Source of the DNA: Acidobacteriota bacterium
GTDB taxonomy: Bacteria > Acidobacteriota > Vicinamibacteria > Vicinamibacterales > 2-12-FULL-66-21
DNA length: 9,054 nt
Reading direction: 5' to 3'
Assembly (NCBI GenBank): GCA_013694845.1
Contig: JACDBQ010000700.1
Location: forward strand, 1-9,054
The translations under genes were made by a program, and so were the position numbers. The notes under the pieces are model-generated. The model had not been told where the DNA came from. It ran no database searches and saw only the letters and a list, made by a program, of their open reading frames with translations. The first letter of the stretch is position 1, and each line of letters starts with the position of its first letter. Of this stretch, positions 1 through 6,697 are shown one piece after another.

Positions 1-720
1 ACAGATGTTGTATACGTGGCCAGGCCGGCCCCGTGCGGCCAGCGCCTCGTAGGCGCGCGCGGTGTCCCGCACGTCCGTGATGTCGCGGCGCGCATCGAGG
101 TTTCCGACGAGCAACAGCGGCTCGCGCACCCCGGCCTCGATCTCGGCGATCTGTTTCGCGAAGCTCGAGGTGACGAACGCCTCGCTTTGCCGGGGACCAG
201 CGTGGTTGAAGGGACGGGCGAGTACCACGGGTGTCGCCGCACGCTCGACGACCATCTCCTGGGCGAGCTTGCTGATGCCATACGGATCCGATGGACCCAC
301 TGGATCCCCTTCGTGGAGGGCCCGGTCGGATTGGCGATATACGAGCGCGGAGCCCGCGATGACAACCCTGGACGCGGGAGTGGCGCGCTCAACCGCCTCC
401 AGCAGCCGATGGGTGCCGAGCGCGTTCACCTCGAGAGCCCGGCCGCCGTTCTTCCACGCGTCGCCGACGTGCGGCAGACCGGCGAGGTGATAGATCACCG
501 AGGGCTGGAGGACGCCCAGCGATCGTTCGAGGCCCGGCCGGTCGAGCAGATCGACAGCCAGCCACTCGACGCGTCCATCACCGGAGGGAACCGGGCGTCC
601 GCTCGCGCTCGACCAGGCTGCGACGGCGGGATGAGTGGTGAGCAGCCGATCCAGCAGGTGGCTGCCTGCAAAGCCGGTCGCGCCCGTCACGAGCGGGACC
701 TTGCGCGCCGGCGTCCTCAC
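1..720 (-). CDS. RMD-like NAD(P)-dependent SDR nucleotide-sugar reductase, partial (C-terminus beyond left edge)
   Basis: 240 residues are present; the C-terminal part lies outside the window. The extended short-chain dehydrogenase fold is plain: the glycine-rich nucleotide-binding motif GATGFAG is at residues 13-19, HLAG at 78-81, and the active-site set is S124 with the YxxxK pair Y147/K151. The segments RPFNHAGPRQ (169-178), FAKQIAEIEAG (187-197) and VGNLDARRDITDVRD (205-219) are characteristic of the GDP-4-dehydro-6-deoxymannose reductase (RMD) and GDP-mannose dehydratase branch, not of RfbD. The GTG start overlaps the rfbB stop by four bases (GTGA, 717-720), and no in-frame ATG is seen just upstream. 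Next to rfbB the likely substrate is a dTDP-4-keto-6-deoxyhexose, giving for example dTDP-D-fucose or dTDP-6-deoxy-talose; a GDP-sugar substrate is also possible. The SDR family is certain; the substrate is inferred. Confidence 0.82.
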   Translation of the reverse strand, partial: MRTPARKVPLVTGATGFAGSHLLDRLLTTHPAVAAWSSASGRPVPSGDGRVEWLAVDLLDRPGLERSLGVLQPSVIYHLAGLPHVGDAWKNGGRALEVNALGTHRLLEAVERATPASRVVIAGSALVYRQSDRALHEGDPVGPSDPYGISKLAQEMVVERAATPVVLARPFNHAGPRQSEAFVTSSFAKQIAEIEAGVREPLLLVGNLDARRDITDVRDTARAYEALAARGRPGHVYNIC

Positions 721-1733
721 GGGAGGCGATTGCCGTATTGGCTGGTGTAGTAAGAACGATACGCTGGATCGGCGTCCTTGATCGGGCGCCACCACCATTG
801 GTTGTCGCGATACCACGCGACCGTCTGCGCCAGGCCTTCATCGAAACGCGCCGACGGGGTCCAGCCCAGGCGCTGCAACTTGGCCGTATCCACCGAGTAC
901 CGCCGATCGTGTCCCTGCCGGTCGGGGACGTGGCGGATCAACGCGTCGGTCTTGCCCGCGAGCAGCAGGATCTGGCGGGTCAGGTCGACATTGCGCACGT
1001 GATTGCCCCCGCCGATGTTGTAAACCTCGCCCGACGTGCCCGCGTCGATGAGCAGGTCGACCGCGCGACAGTGATCATCGACATGAAGCCAGTCTCGCAC
1101 CTGCAGTCCGTCGCCGTACAGCGGTACGGGGATCTCATCCAGCGCGTTGGTCAGGAACAGTGGAATGACCTTCTCCGGAAACTGGTAGGGGCCGTAGTTA
1201 TTCGATGCGCGGGTGATGATGACCGGCACCTCGTAGGTGGCGAAATAGCTGTACGCCAGCCGGTCCGCCCCCGCTTTGCTCGCTGAATACGGATTTCGCG
1301 GTTTCAGTTCATCCGTTTCCTGGCTCGAGCCCTCGGCCACGCTGCCATAAACCTCATCGGTCGAAATCTGGATGAACCGCCGCAGCTTCGTCGACTGGCG
1401 TGCCGCTTCAAGCAGGACGAACGTGCCAAAAACGTCGGTCTTGATGAACTCCCCGGCGCTCATGATCGAACGATCGACATGTGTCTCCGCCGCGAAGTGG
1501 ACGACGACGTCGGCAGCCCGAACGAGGGGGTCTGCAATCTTGGAGTCCGCGACATCGCCTCTGACGAAGGTGTGTCGAGGGTGGTCTTTGACGTCGTGCA
1601 AATTTTCCAGACGTCCCGCGTAGGTGAGCTTGTCGAGCGTGGTCACCCGCCAGTCTGCATGTCGACCGAGTGCATACCTGACGAAGTTGGAGCCGATGAA
1701 ACCCGCTCCGCCGGTGACGAGGACGTCAACCAT
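717..1733 (-). CDS. rfbB: dTDP-glucose 4,6-dehydratase
   Basis: This enzyme converts dTDP-glucose to dTDP-4-keto-6-deoxyglucose using bound NAD+, the entry step to dTDP-6-deoxy sugars, in the cytoplasm. At 338 residues it has normal length. Visible motifs are the NAD-binding GGAGFIG (8-14), HFAAETHVDRS (79-89), the active-site triplet T125-D126-E127 in STDEVYG, the catalytic pair Y149/K153 in YSASK, RASNNYGPYQFPEK (175-188) and, near the C-terminus, DRQGHDRRYSVD. The TDE triplet is the hallmark of RmlB compared with other SDR epimerases. The ATG at 1733 lies inside the end of the upstream cupin gene (8-bp overlap, ATGGTTGA), and the rfbB stop overlaps the next gene by 4 bp, so it is probably translationally coupled on both sides. 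A short AAGG abuts the start codon with no usable spacing. rfbA, needed to make dTDP-glucose, is not in the window. Confidence 0.96.
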   Translation of the reverse strand: MVDVLVTGGAGFIGSNFVRYALGRHADWRVTTLDKLTYAGRLENLHDVKDHPRHTFVRGDVADSKIADPLVRAADVVVHFAAETHVDRSIMSAGEFIKTDVFGTFVLLEAARQSTKLRRFIQISTDEVYGSVAEGSSQETDELKPRNPYSASKAGADRLAYSYFATYEVPVIITRASNNYGPYQFPEKVIPLFLTNALDEIPVPLYGDGLQVRDWLHVDDHCRAVDLLIDAGTSGEVYNIGGGNHVRNVDLTRQILLLAGKTDALIRHVPDRQGHDRRYSVDTAKLQRLGWTPSARFDEGLAQTVAWYRDNQWWWRPIKDADPAYRSYYTSQYGNRLP

Positions 1734-2211
1734 CCTTGCGCGTCCAGTCGTAGGGCAGCGTGCCGTGTGGCTCGAGCCGGTACTCGTCTGGCGCCTCCCG
1801 GTCGTACGGCTCGGTCGGGACGTTGACCACCAGCGATGGTTCCGGGCTGACGCATTTCCACCCGTGGTAGACGAGACACGGCACCTGCACGAGCAGTGGA
1901 TTCCGCGTGCCGATGAAGAACTCGTTCACCAGGTCGCGCGTCGGCGAATCCTCCCGCGTGTCGACGAGCACGAGTTTCACCATCCCCGCAACGCACGCGA
2001 AGTTGTCCACCTGCTTCTTGTGATAGTGCCAGCCCTTCACCACCCCCGGGTAGGTGGCCGACACGTAGACCTGCCCGAAGGTCGGCAGCAGTTCGGTCTC
2101 ATCCCGGCGGACGATCTCCATGAGCCATCCACGCTCGTCGGGGATCGGGCGGAGCTGCTTGACTTGGACGCCGGCGATCCGCCGCGTGTCAGGGGCCGTA
2201 TGGGTTTTCAT
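1726..2211 (-). CDS. divergent dTDP-4-dehydrorhamnose 3,5-epimerase (RmlC)-family cupin
   Basis: This 161-residue protein of the RmlC-like cupin family would, if active, epimerise a dTDP-4-keto-6-deoxy sugar made by the adjacent RfbB. Family marks are PDERGWLMEI (24-33), GWHYHKKQ (60-67), GMVKLVLVDTREDSPT (76-91), YHGW (115-118) and the ending PDEYRLEPHGTLPYDW (141-156). Aligned by eye to classical RmlC from memory, the catalytic histidine is kept (H62) and the AHG histidine is H116. The catalytic lysine position is D69 and the catalytic tyrosine position is V129, and the protein is about 20 residues shorter at the C-terminus. It may therefore be a mono-epimerase, an isomerase or a non-catalytic cupin. 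The frame runs open upstream into lptD, but the start is placed at the ATG at 2211, which overlaps the lptD stop as ATGA; residues upstream of it do not resemble the family. Confidence 0.85.
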   Translation of the reverse strand: MKTHTAPDTRRIAGVQVKQLRPIPDERGWLMEIVRRDETELLPTFGQVYVSATYPGVVKGWHYHKKQVDNFACVAGMVKLVLVDTREDSPTRDLVNEFFIGTRNPLLVQVPCLVYHGWKCVSPEPSLVVNVPTEPYDREAPDEYRLEPHGTLPYDWTRKDG

Positions 2212-4505
2212 CGCTGCTGCTGCTGACCGGAGAGTGCGCCCAGGAAGTTGGAGAACGTGCCGATACCGGCCAGGCTGAAGGAAATGTTGAAACGGCGATC
2301 CTGTGGGACCGTAATGCCCGGAATGCCCTGGAAGTTGAAGGTTTGCCACTCGACTACCACGCCGCAGCACTGTGCGTTGTAATAGGCGAGCACTCGCTGC
2401 TGCAGGAAGAAGTCCCGCTGGAAGTCGTAATTGAACGAGTAGCTTGCCCCGAGCCGGTTCGACGCCGACCGCATGGTCGTCGCGGCGTTGAGGTAGTGGG
2501 TTGCCGACGCGGGATTGCTGAAATCCGGCAGTTCGGGAATCAGCCGGCGGCGGCTCCAGCCGGCTGACAGGTCCAGCCACTCGCCGCTTCGCATCGAGCC
2601 GCTGGCAGACAGCGTCTTCAGGGTGTGCACGGTGGGATCCCACTCCGTTCGAAACTCGCCGTTGAGCCGGTCGGTCGGGCTGATACGCGTCGACACGGCG
2701 ACGGCGGAGAAGTTCGTCGGTGCCGCGTCCGTGTTGTAACTCGATTGGTAGTTCTGATCGAATTGGGCGGCCCGCTGGTCCGTATAGTAGGTCTGACTGA
2801 CGCTCAGGCTCATGATCTCGCGCGACACTTTCTTCTTCGCGTACAGGCGGTTCGAAAGTGCGTAGGTGAGCCGGGTGACGCCGCCGACCACGGAGTCGGC
2901 CGACTCGATCTGCACGATATTCGGAAACTCGTCGATCGCCGTCGTGCGCTGAATCGTGAGCGTCGGCTCGACCACATGCTTCCATTTTTCGGCGAACCCA
3001 TGGCCAGGCGAGTTGAAGATCCGGTTGAACACCGGACCCGTGATGCGCGACTGGAAATCGAAGTACTGGCGACCGATCGACTCGTCGACTTGCTGCCCGA
3101 CCGCCCTGAGGCTCTCGCTCCAGTAGGTTCCGCGCCAGCCGACGACAGAGTTGACGGTCAGGAAAGGCCAGCGGGTGAACGGCACCCGAAGCGTCGGGCT
3201 GACGTCGAGCCGCGTCAATCCCTGGTCGACCAGCGTCGTGTCGTTCCGACGCGTACTCCTCAAGATGTTCACGTACTCGCCGCTGGCGCCGAAATACACC
3301 TTCGAGCCGCCAATGGGCCGCTCGCCGCGCGAGACGCTGATCCGCGGCAAGCTGCCGGTTCGGGTCAGCGTCTCGGCGTCGTCGAAGTAGTCGCGCCGTT
3401 CGGTGCGCGCGCTGAGCACGTATTCCGCCCAGTTTCCCGAGAGCGAGGTGTCGAAGTTGCGCTGGCGAGTCGTCGCCTGGAAGACGTCCTGCTGTAACCG
3501 TTGCTGCGTCCCCAGGCTGGTGAAGTAGTTCGCGTTCGCCTGGGCCCGCAGGCCCCGAGGCAGCGTCTGGACGAGCGCCCCGGTCAGCCGGTAACTCCGC
3601 TCACCTGGCCGCGGCGCCTGGCTGCTGTTTGCGCTCTCCGCGGTGATCGCCCGTTCGTCCATGACGTTGAACAAGGCATCGCCCGACGATCCCGGCGACA
3701 GCACGTATCGATAGTCGCCCGTGATGGCGCGTCCCGCCTTTGAGAACCAGTCGTAGGTAATCGTCGCGTCGTGACTGCGGTTGATTGCCCAGAAGAACGG
3801 TGCGGAAATCGATTGTCCTCTGATCGTGCCCGAGCCGTAGATCGGCATCAGGAAGCCGGTGGAGCGATCGTCCTCCTCCATCGGGTAGTAGAAGATCGGC
3901 AGGTAGAGGAGGGGGACACCCTTCACCTTGAAGACCGAGTTCCGCAGCAACGCGTAATCGTCAAGGTTCAGGGTCATTGATCCGGAGGCGACTTCCCAGC
4001 GGGGCTCCGGCTGTACACACGCGGTGAACCCGCCCTTCACGATCCGGTACCTCGATGGCCCCGCCTTGTGGATCTCTTCCCCCCAGAAGTATGCATTTGG
4101 CTCCTGGGTGCCGAACTGGTTGGGCTGCGCTTTGTCCCGGATGACGGTCGTGCCGGACGCTCTATAGAAGGTGCCGGTCTTGGTCTTGGTGTTGAAATCC
4201 AGCCGTTCGGCCGAGATCCGGCTCGAGCCGGAGACGAAGAGGACGTCCCCGGCAGCCACGAACCGTCCATCGACCCGATAGACCTCAACGCTGTTGGCAA
4301 ACAGCTGCGCATCGTCACAGTCGATCCTGACGGGCTGGGTGGCGCTGCCGGTGAGGGTGATGTGGTTTTCGTCGAATCTCGCGAAGGTCAGGGAGTCCAT
4401 CGAGTCGGTGCGACATCCCGAAATGGTCTGGGCGTGCACCGACAACGGGGCGAACGCCCACTCGCAAAGCACACAGATGACCAGGGTGAGGCTGAGGCGA
4501 AGCAT
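2208..4505 (-). CDS. lptD: LPS-assembly outer-membrane protein LptD (OstA/Imp)
   Basis: The 765-residue outer-membrane beta-barrel inserts lipopolysaccharide into the outer leaflet, normally with LptE inside the barrel. It has a Sec signal peptide (hydrophobic 4-20, likely cleavage after VHA at 23-25), an OstA beta-jellyroll domain at about 50-160, then the LptD barrel domain, including GVPLLYLPIFYYP (196-208) and RSTGFLMPIYG (214-224). The C-terminal block QCCGVVVEW (712-720) and SLAGIGTFSNFLG (744-756) is typical of the family. C31, C163 and the pair C713/C714 sit where the disulfide cysteines of Escherichia coli LptD lie; C63 is extra. Length is close to the usual value of about 780. The gene starts 21 bp after folC, with no good Shine-Dalgarno sequence, and ends in four CAG codons, overlapping the cupin start by 4 bp. 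No lptE is visible. Confidence 0.95.
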   Translation of the reverse strand: MLRLSLTLVICVLCEWAFAPLSVHAQTISGCRTDSMDSLTFARFDENHITLTGSATQPVRIDCDDAQLFANSVEVYRVDGRFVAAGDVLFVSGSSRISAERLDFNTKTKTGTFYRASGTTVIRDKAQPNQFGTQEPNAYFWGEEIHKAGPSRYRIVKGGFTACVQPEPRWEVASGSMTLNLDDYALLRNSVFKVKGVPLLYLPIFYYPMEEDDRSTGFLMPIYGSGTIRGQSISAPFFWAINRSHDATITYDWFSKAGRAITGDYRYVLSPGSSGDALFNVMDERAITAESANSSQAPRPGERSYRLTGALVQTLPRGLRAQANANYFTSLGTQQRLQQDVFQATTRQRNFDTSLSGNWAEYVLSARTERRDYFDDAETLTRTGSLPRISVSRGERPIGGSKVYFGASGEYVNILRSTRRNDTTLVDQGLTRLDVSPTLRVPFTRWPFLTVNSVVGWRGTYWSESLRAVGQQVDESIGRQYFDFQSRITGPVFNRIFNSPGHGFAEKWKHVVEPTLTIQRTTAIDEFPNIVQIESADSVVGGVTRLTYALSNRLYAKKKVSREIMSLSVSQTYYTDQRAAQFDQNYQSSYNTDAAPTNFSAVAVSTRISPTDRLNGEFRTEWDPTVHTLKTLSASGSMRSGEWLDLSAGWSRRRLIPELPDFSNPASATHYLNAATTMRSASNRLGASYSFNYDFQRDFFLQQRVLAYYNAQCCGVVVEWQTFNFQGIPGITVPQDRRFNISFSLAGIGTFSNFLGALSGQQQQR
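2214..2225 (-). repeat. four CAG codons at the lptD 3' end
   Basis: Four consecutive CAG codons encode Gln761-Gln764 of LptD just before its final Arg and stop, immediately ahead of the ATGA overlap with the cupin gene. It is a short tract after the last barrel strand, so length changes there would probably be tolerated. Confidence 0.7.
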
Positions 4506-4526
4506 TCGGCTGAAGCCCGGCAGGAA

Positions 4527-5744
4527 TCAGCGAAGAATACCACGCAGGGGACCGATCAAAAACATCGAGCCCGCGACGACCACACGTCGAGAACGGGCAC
4601 AGGCGCGCTCCAGAGCGGTGCGCGGGTCGGCGATGGTCTCGACTGCCGTCCCATCGAGGGACGAGGCGATCGCCGCCAGCGTTTCCGCGGATTCGGCGCG
4701 CGGCGTTGGCGCGGTCGTGCAGATGATCCCTGCCGTGACCGGGACCAGTTCCGCCAGCATCCCGCGCGCATCCTTGTCCGCCATCGCCCCGAACACCAGG
4801 ATGGCATCCGCCCAGTCCGCTTGGCTGAGGTGTGCGGCCAGGGCCCGCGCGCCTGCGGGATTATGCGCGGCGTCGAGCAGCACGTCCGTCCTCCCGTACC
4901 GGAGCAACTCGAGGCGTCCCGGCCATCGCACGCCCTCGAGCGCCTGCCGGAGCGCATCATCGCCGACGGCGAACCCGGCCTCACGCAGGACGCTGACCAG
5001 GGCGATTGCGACGATCGCGTTGTCGCGCTGGTGGGCACCGGCAAGGATCGGCTGGACGCCGCGGGGCAGCGCCGCCACGTCGTGGGCGCGGATAAGCGGC
5101 GCGTCCATGTCCCGCGCGACCCTGGCCACGACGTCGTCGGCGAGTGGCGGCAGGCGTCCAACCACAACGGGGACTCCTGGCTTGATGATGCCGGCCTTCT
5201 CGAATGCGATCGCCTCGATGGTCGAGCCCAACTGGGCCTGGTGATCGAAATCGATGGTGGTGATCGCCGCGACCAGCGGTGTGACGACGTTGGTGGCGTC
5301 GAGACGGCCGCCGAGGCCGACCTCGAGAACCGCGATGTCGACCGACGCGGATGCGAACAGATCGAACGCGGCTGCCGTCGCGCACTCGAAGAACGTGGCC
5401 GGCGCCGCGAGTGCACCGCGCGCGAGCAGCGCCTCGACTGCGCGCCGGACGCGCGTCAACGCGGCTTCGAGGACGGGCGTGCTCACTTCGTCGCCGTTCA
5501 CAACGAATCGCTCTTCGAGGCGGACCAGGTGCGGGGAGGTGTAGCGCGCGCTGCTGAAATCGGCGGCGCGAAGGGCTGTGTCGACCATCGCGGTGACCGA
5601 CCCTTTGCCGTTGGTGCCGGCAACCAGAACGGCCGGGAACCGGCGATGCGGCTCGCCCAGCTCGGCCATCAGCACCGTCATGTTCTCGAGACCGAATTTC
5701 ATCCCGAGACGTTCGAGGCTGAACAGCCAGGCCAGCGACTCCAC
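4527..5744 (-). CDS. folC: bifunctional folylpolyglutamate synthase/dihydrofolate synthase
   Basis: FolC is a cytoplasmic ATP-dependent ligase of the Mur-ligase superfamily. It adds glutamate to dihydropteroate and extends the polyglutamate tail of folates. The 405 residues match the family. The P-loop is GTNGKGSV (43-50), followed by RYTSPHLVRLEERFVVNG (67-84), EVGLGGRLDATNV (141-153), the DFDHQAQLG block (165-173), FEKAGIIK (181-188, where K183 is the likely carbamylated lysine), HQRDNA (238-243), WPGRLE (274-279), DAAHNP (291-296) and the C-terminal GSMFLIG. The start is the GTG at 5744, two bases after the accD stop. The resulting N-terminus begins ESLAWLFSLERLG, which fits the family, whereas starting at M15 would lose the first helix. 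The order accD-folC is conserved in many bacteria, including E. coli. Whether both activities are present cannot be judged by eye. Confidence 0.94.
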   Translation of the reverse strand: MESLAWLFSLERLGMKFGLENMTVLMAELGEPHRRFPAVLVAGTNGKGSVTAMVDTALRAADFSSARYTSPHLVRLEERFVVNGDEVSTPVLEAALTRVRRAVEALLARGALAAPATFFECATAAAFDLFASASVDIAVLEVGLGGRLDATNVVTPLVAAITTIDFDHQAQLGSTIEAIAFEKAGIIKPGVPVVVGRLPPLADDVVARVARDMDAPLIRAHDVAALPRGVQPILAGAHQRDNAIVAIALVSVLREAGFAVGDDALRQALEGVRWPGRLELLRYGRTDVLLDAAHNPAGARALAAHLSQADWADAILVFGAMADKDARGMLAELVPVTAGIICTTAPTPRAESAETLAAIASSLDGTAVETIADPRTALERACARSRRVVVAGSMFLIGPLRGILR

Positions 5745-5746
5745 GG

Positions 5747-6667
5747 TCAGCCTGCGGGCTCGGCCCCCGGCGTCCTGGCCGCGGCGGAAGCTGTCGCCGC
5801 AAGGGCACCTGGCACCGTGGCGGCCTTTCGCGCACCGGCGAACCGAAGAAAGCGGGCGATGACATCCTTCATCTCACGCCGGTCCACCACGACATCCAGC
5901 ATGCCGTGTTCCATCAGGAATTCGCTCCGCTGGAAGCCGTCGGGGAGCTTCTGACGGATGGTCTGCTCGATGACGCGCGGTCCGGCGAACCCGATGAGCG
6001 CCTTCGGTTCCGCAATATTGACGTCGCCGAGCATCGCGAAGCTCGCCGTCACTCCGCCGGTGGTCGGGTCCGTCAGGACCGACACGTAGGGAAGGCGCGC
6101 GCGATCGAGCCGTGCGAGCGCGGCACTGATCTTGGCCATCTGCATCAAGGACAGCGCCCCTTCCATCATCCGCGCGCCGCCGGAGCAGGAGATGATGATC
6201 ACCGGCATCCGTTCGACGAGGGCCCGCTCGATCGCCCGGGTGATTTTCTCCCCGACCACCACGCCCATGCTCCCGCCGATGAAGCCGTATTCCATCGCCG
6301 CCACCGAGCAGCGAAGGCCTTGGACCGTACCGGTGGCGGTGATGACCGCGTCTTGCAGACCGGTTGCGGAAATGCTCGTCGCGAGTCGCTGACTGTACGG
6401 CCTGGTGTCGGTGAACGAGAGCGGATCGATCGACGTCAGGCCGGTGTCGTACGCCTGCCATTCGCCATCGAACACAGTCTTGAGGCGCTCGGTCGCGCTC
6501 AGCCGGAAGTGATGCGCACACTTCGTGCAGACGTGCTGACTTGCGACCAAATCCTTGTTGTAGATGATTTCCGAGCACGACGGACACTTGACCCACAGCC
6601 CCTCCGGCACCCGGCTCTTGTCCGCGGGCGGCTCGATGGGCTTCTTGTCCTTTTTGAACCAGGCCAT
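5747..6667 (-). CDS. accD: acetyl-CoA carboxylase, carboxyltransferase subunit beta
   Basis: AccD pairs with AccA to transfer the carboxyl group from carboxybiotin to acetyl-CoA, giving malonyl-CoA, the first committed step of fatty-acid synthesis. The 306-residue protein has the N-terminal four-cysteine zinc finger (C28, C31, C47, C50). The crotonase-like carboxyltransferase core follows, with MEYGFIGGSMG (125-135), the oxyanion-hole region SCSGGARMMEG (160-170), TDPTTGGVTASFAMLGD (199-215) and IGFAGPRVIEQTIRQKLPDGFQ (225-246). The last 25 or so residues (from about 282) are an Ala/Pro-rich tail, a common variable end in this family. The ATG at 6667 gives the typical start MAWFKK. It lies 16 bp after the kinase gene, and folC follows 2 bp after the stop. 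accA is not in the window. Confidence 0.97.
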   Translation of the reverse strand: MAWFKKDKKPIEPPADKSRVPEGLWVKCPSCSEIIYNKDLVASQHVCTKCAHHFRLSATERLKTVFDGEWQAYDTGLTSIDPLSFTDTRPYSQRLATSISATGLQDAVITATGTVQGLRCSVAAMEYGFIGGSMGVVVGEKITRAIERALVERMPVIIISCSGGARMMEGALSLMQMAKISAALARLDRARLPYVSVLTDPTTGGVTASFAMLGDVNIAEPKALIGFAGPRVIEQTIRQKLPDGFQRSEFLMEHGMLDVVVDRREMKDVIARFLRFAGARKAATVPGALAATASAAARTPGAEPAG

Positions 6668-6674
6668 AAGGATC

Positions 6675-6697
6675 GAGGATACCTCAGGCTCGAGGTA
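6675..6697 (-). promoter_or_regulatory. two mutually exclusive short hairpins at the kinase-accD junction
   Basis: On the minus-strand transcript TACCTC (6697-6692) can pair with GAGGTA (6685-6680) across a 6-base loop. The same GAGG (6685-6682) can instead pair with CCTC (6678-6675) across a 3-base loop. The shared GAGG is also the only Shine-Dalgarno-like sequence before accD, though it is 14 bases from the ATG, longer than usual. There is no U-run, so it is not a classical terminator. The stems are only 6 and 4 bp, and the first includes kinase codons, so chance is a fair explanation. Confidence 0.2.

Noticed and set aside
16..750. 244-codon plus-strand open frame at the left edge
   Set aside because: It is the antisense shadow of the SDR reductase gene, whose minus-strand frame carries clear family motifs.
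2212..2985. 5' extension of the cupin frame to give 419 residues
   Set aside because: The upstream 258 residues are an out-of-frame reading of lptD with Arg-rich low-information sequence. The cupin homology begins after the ATG at 2211, which sits on the lptD stop.
4506..4526. Small GGC-TGAA-GCC hairpin between folC and lptD as a terminator
   Set aside because: The stem is only 3 to 4 bp and there is no T-run on either strand.
4068..5954. 628-codon open frame on the plus strand
   Set aside because: It runs antisense across the 5' ends of lptD and accD and all of folC. Its translation is rich in Arg, Gly and Asp with no recognisable domain, as expected for the reverse frame of GC-rich genes.
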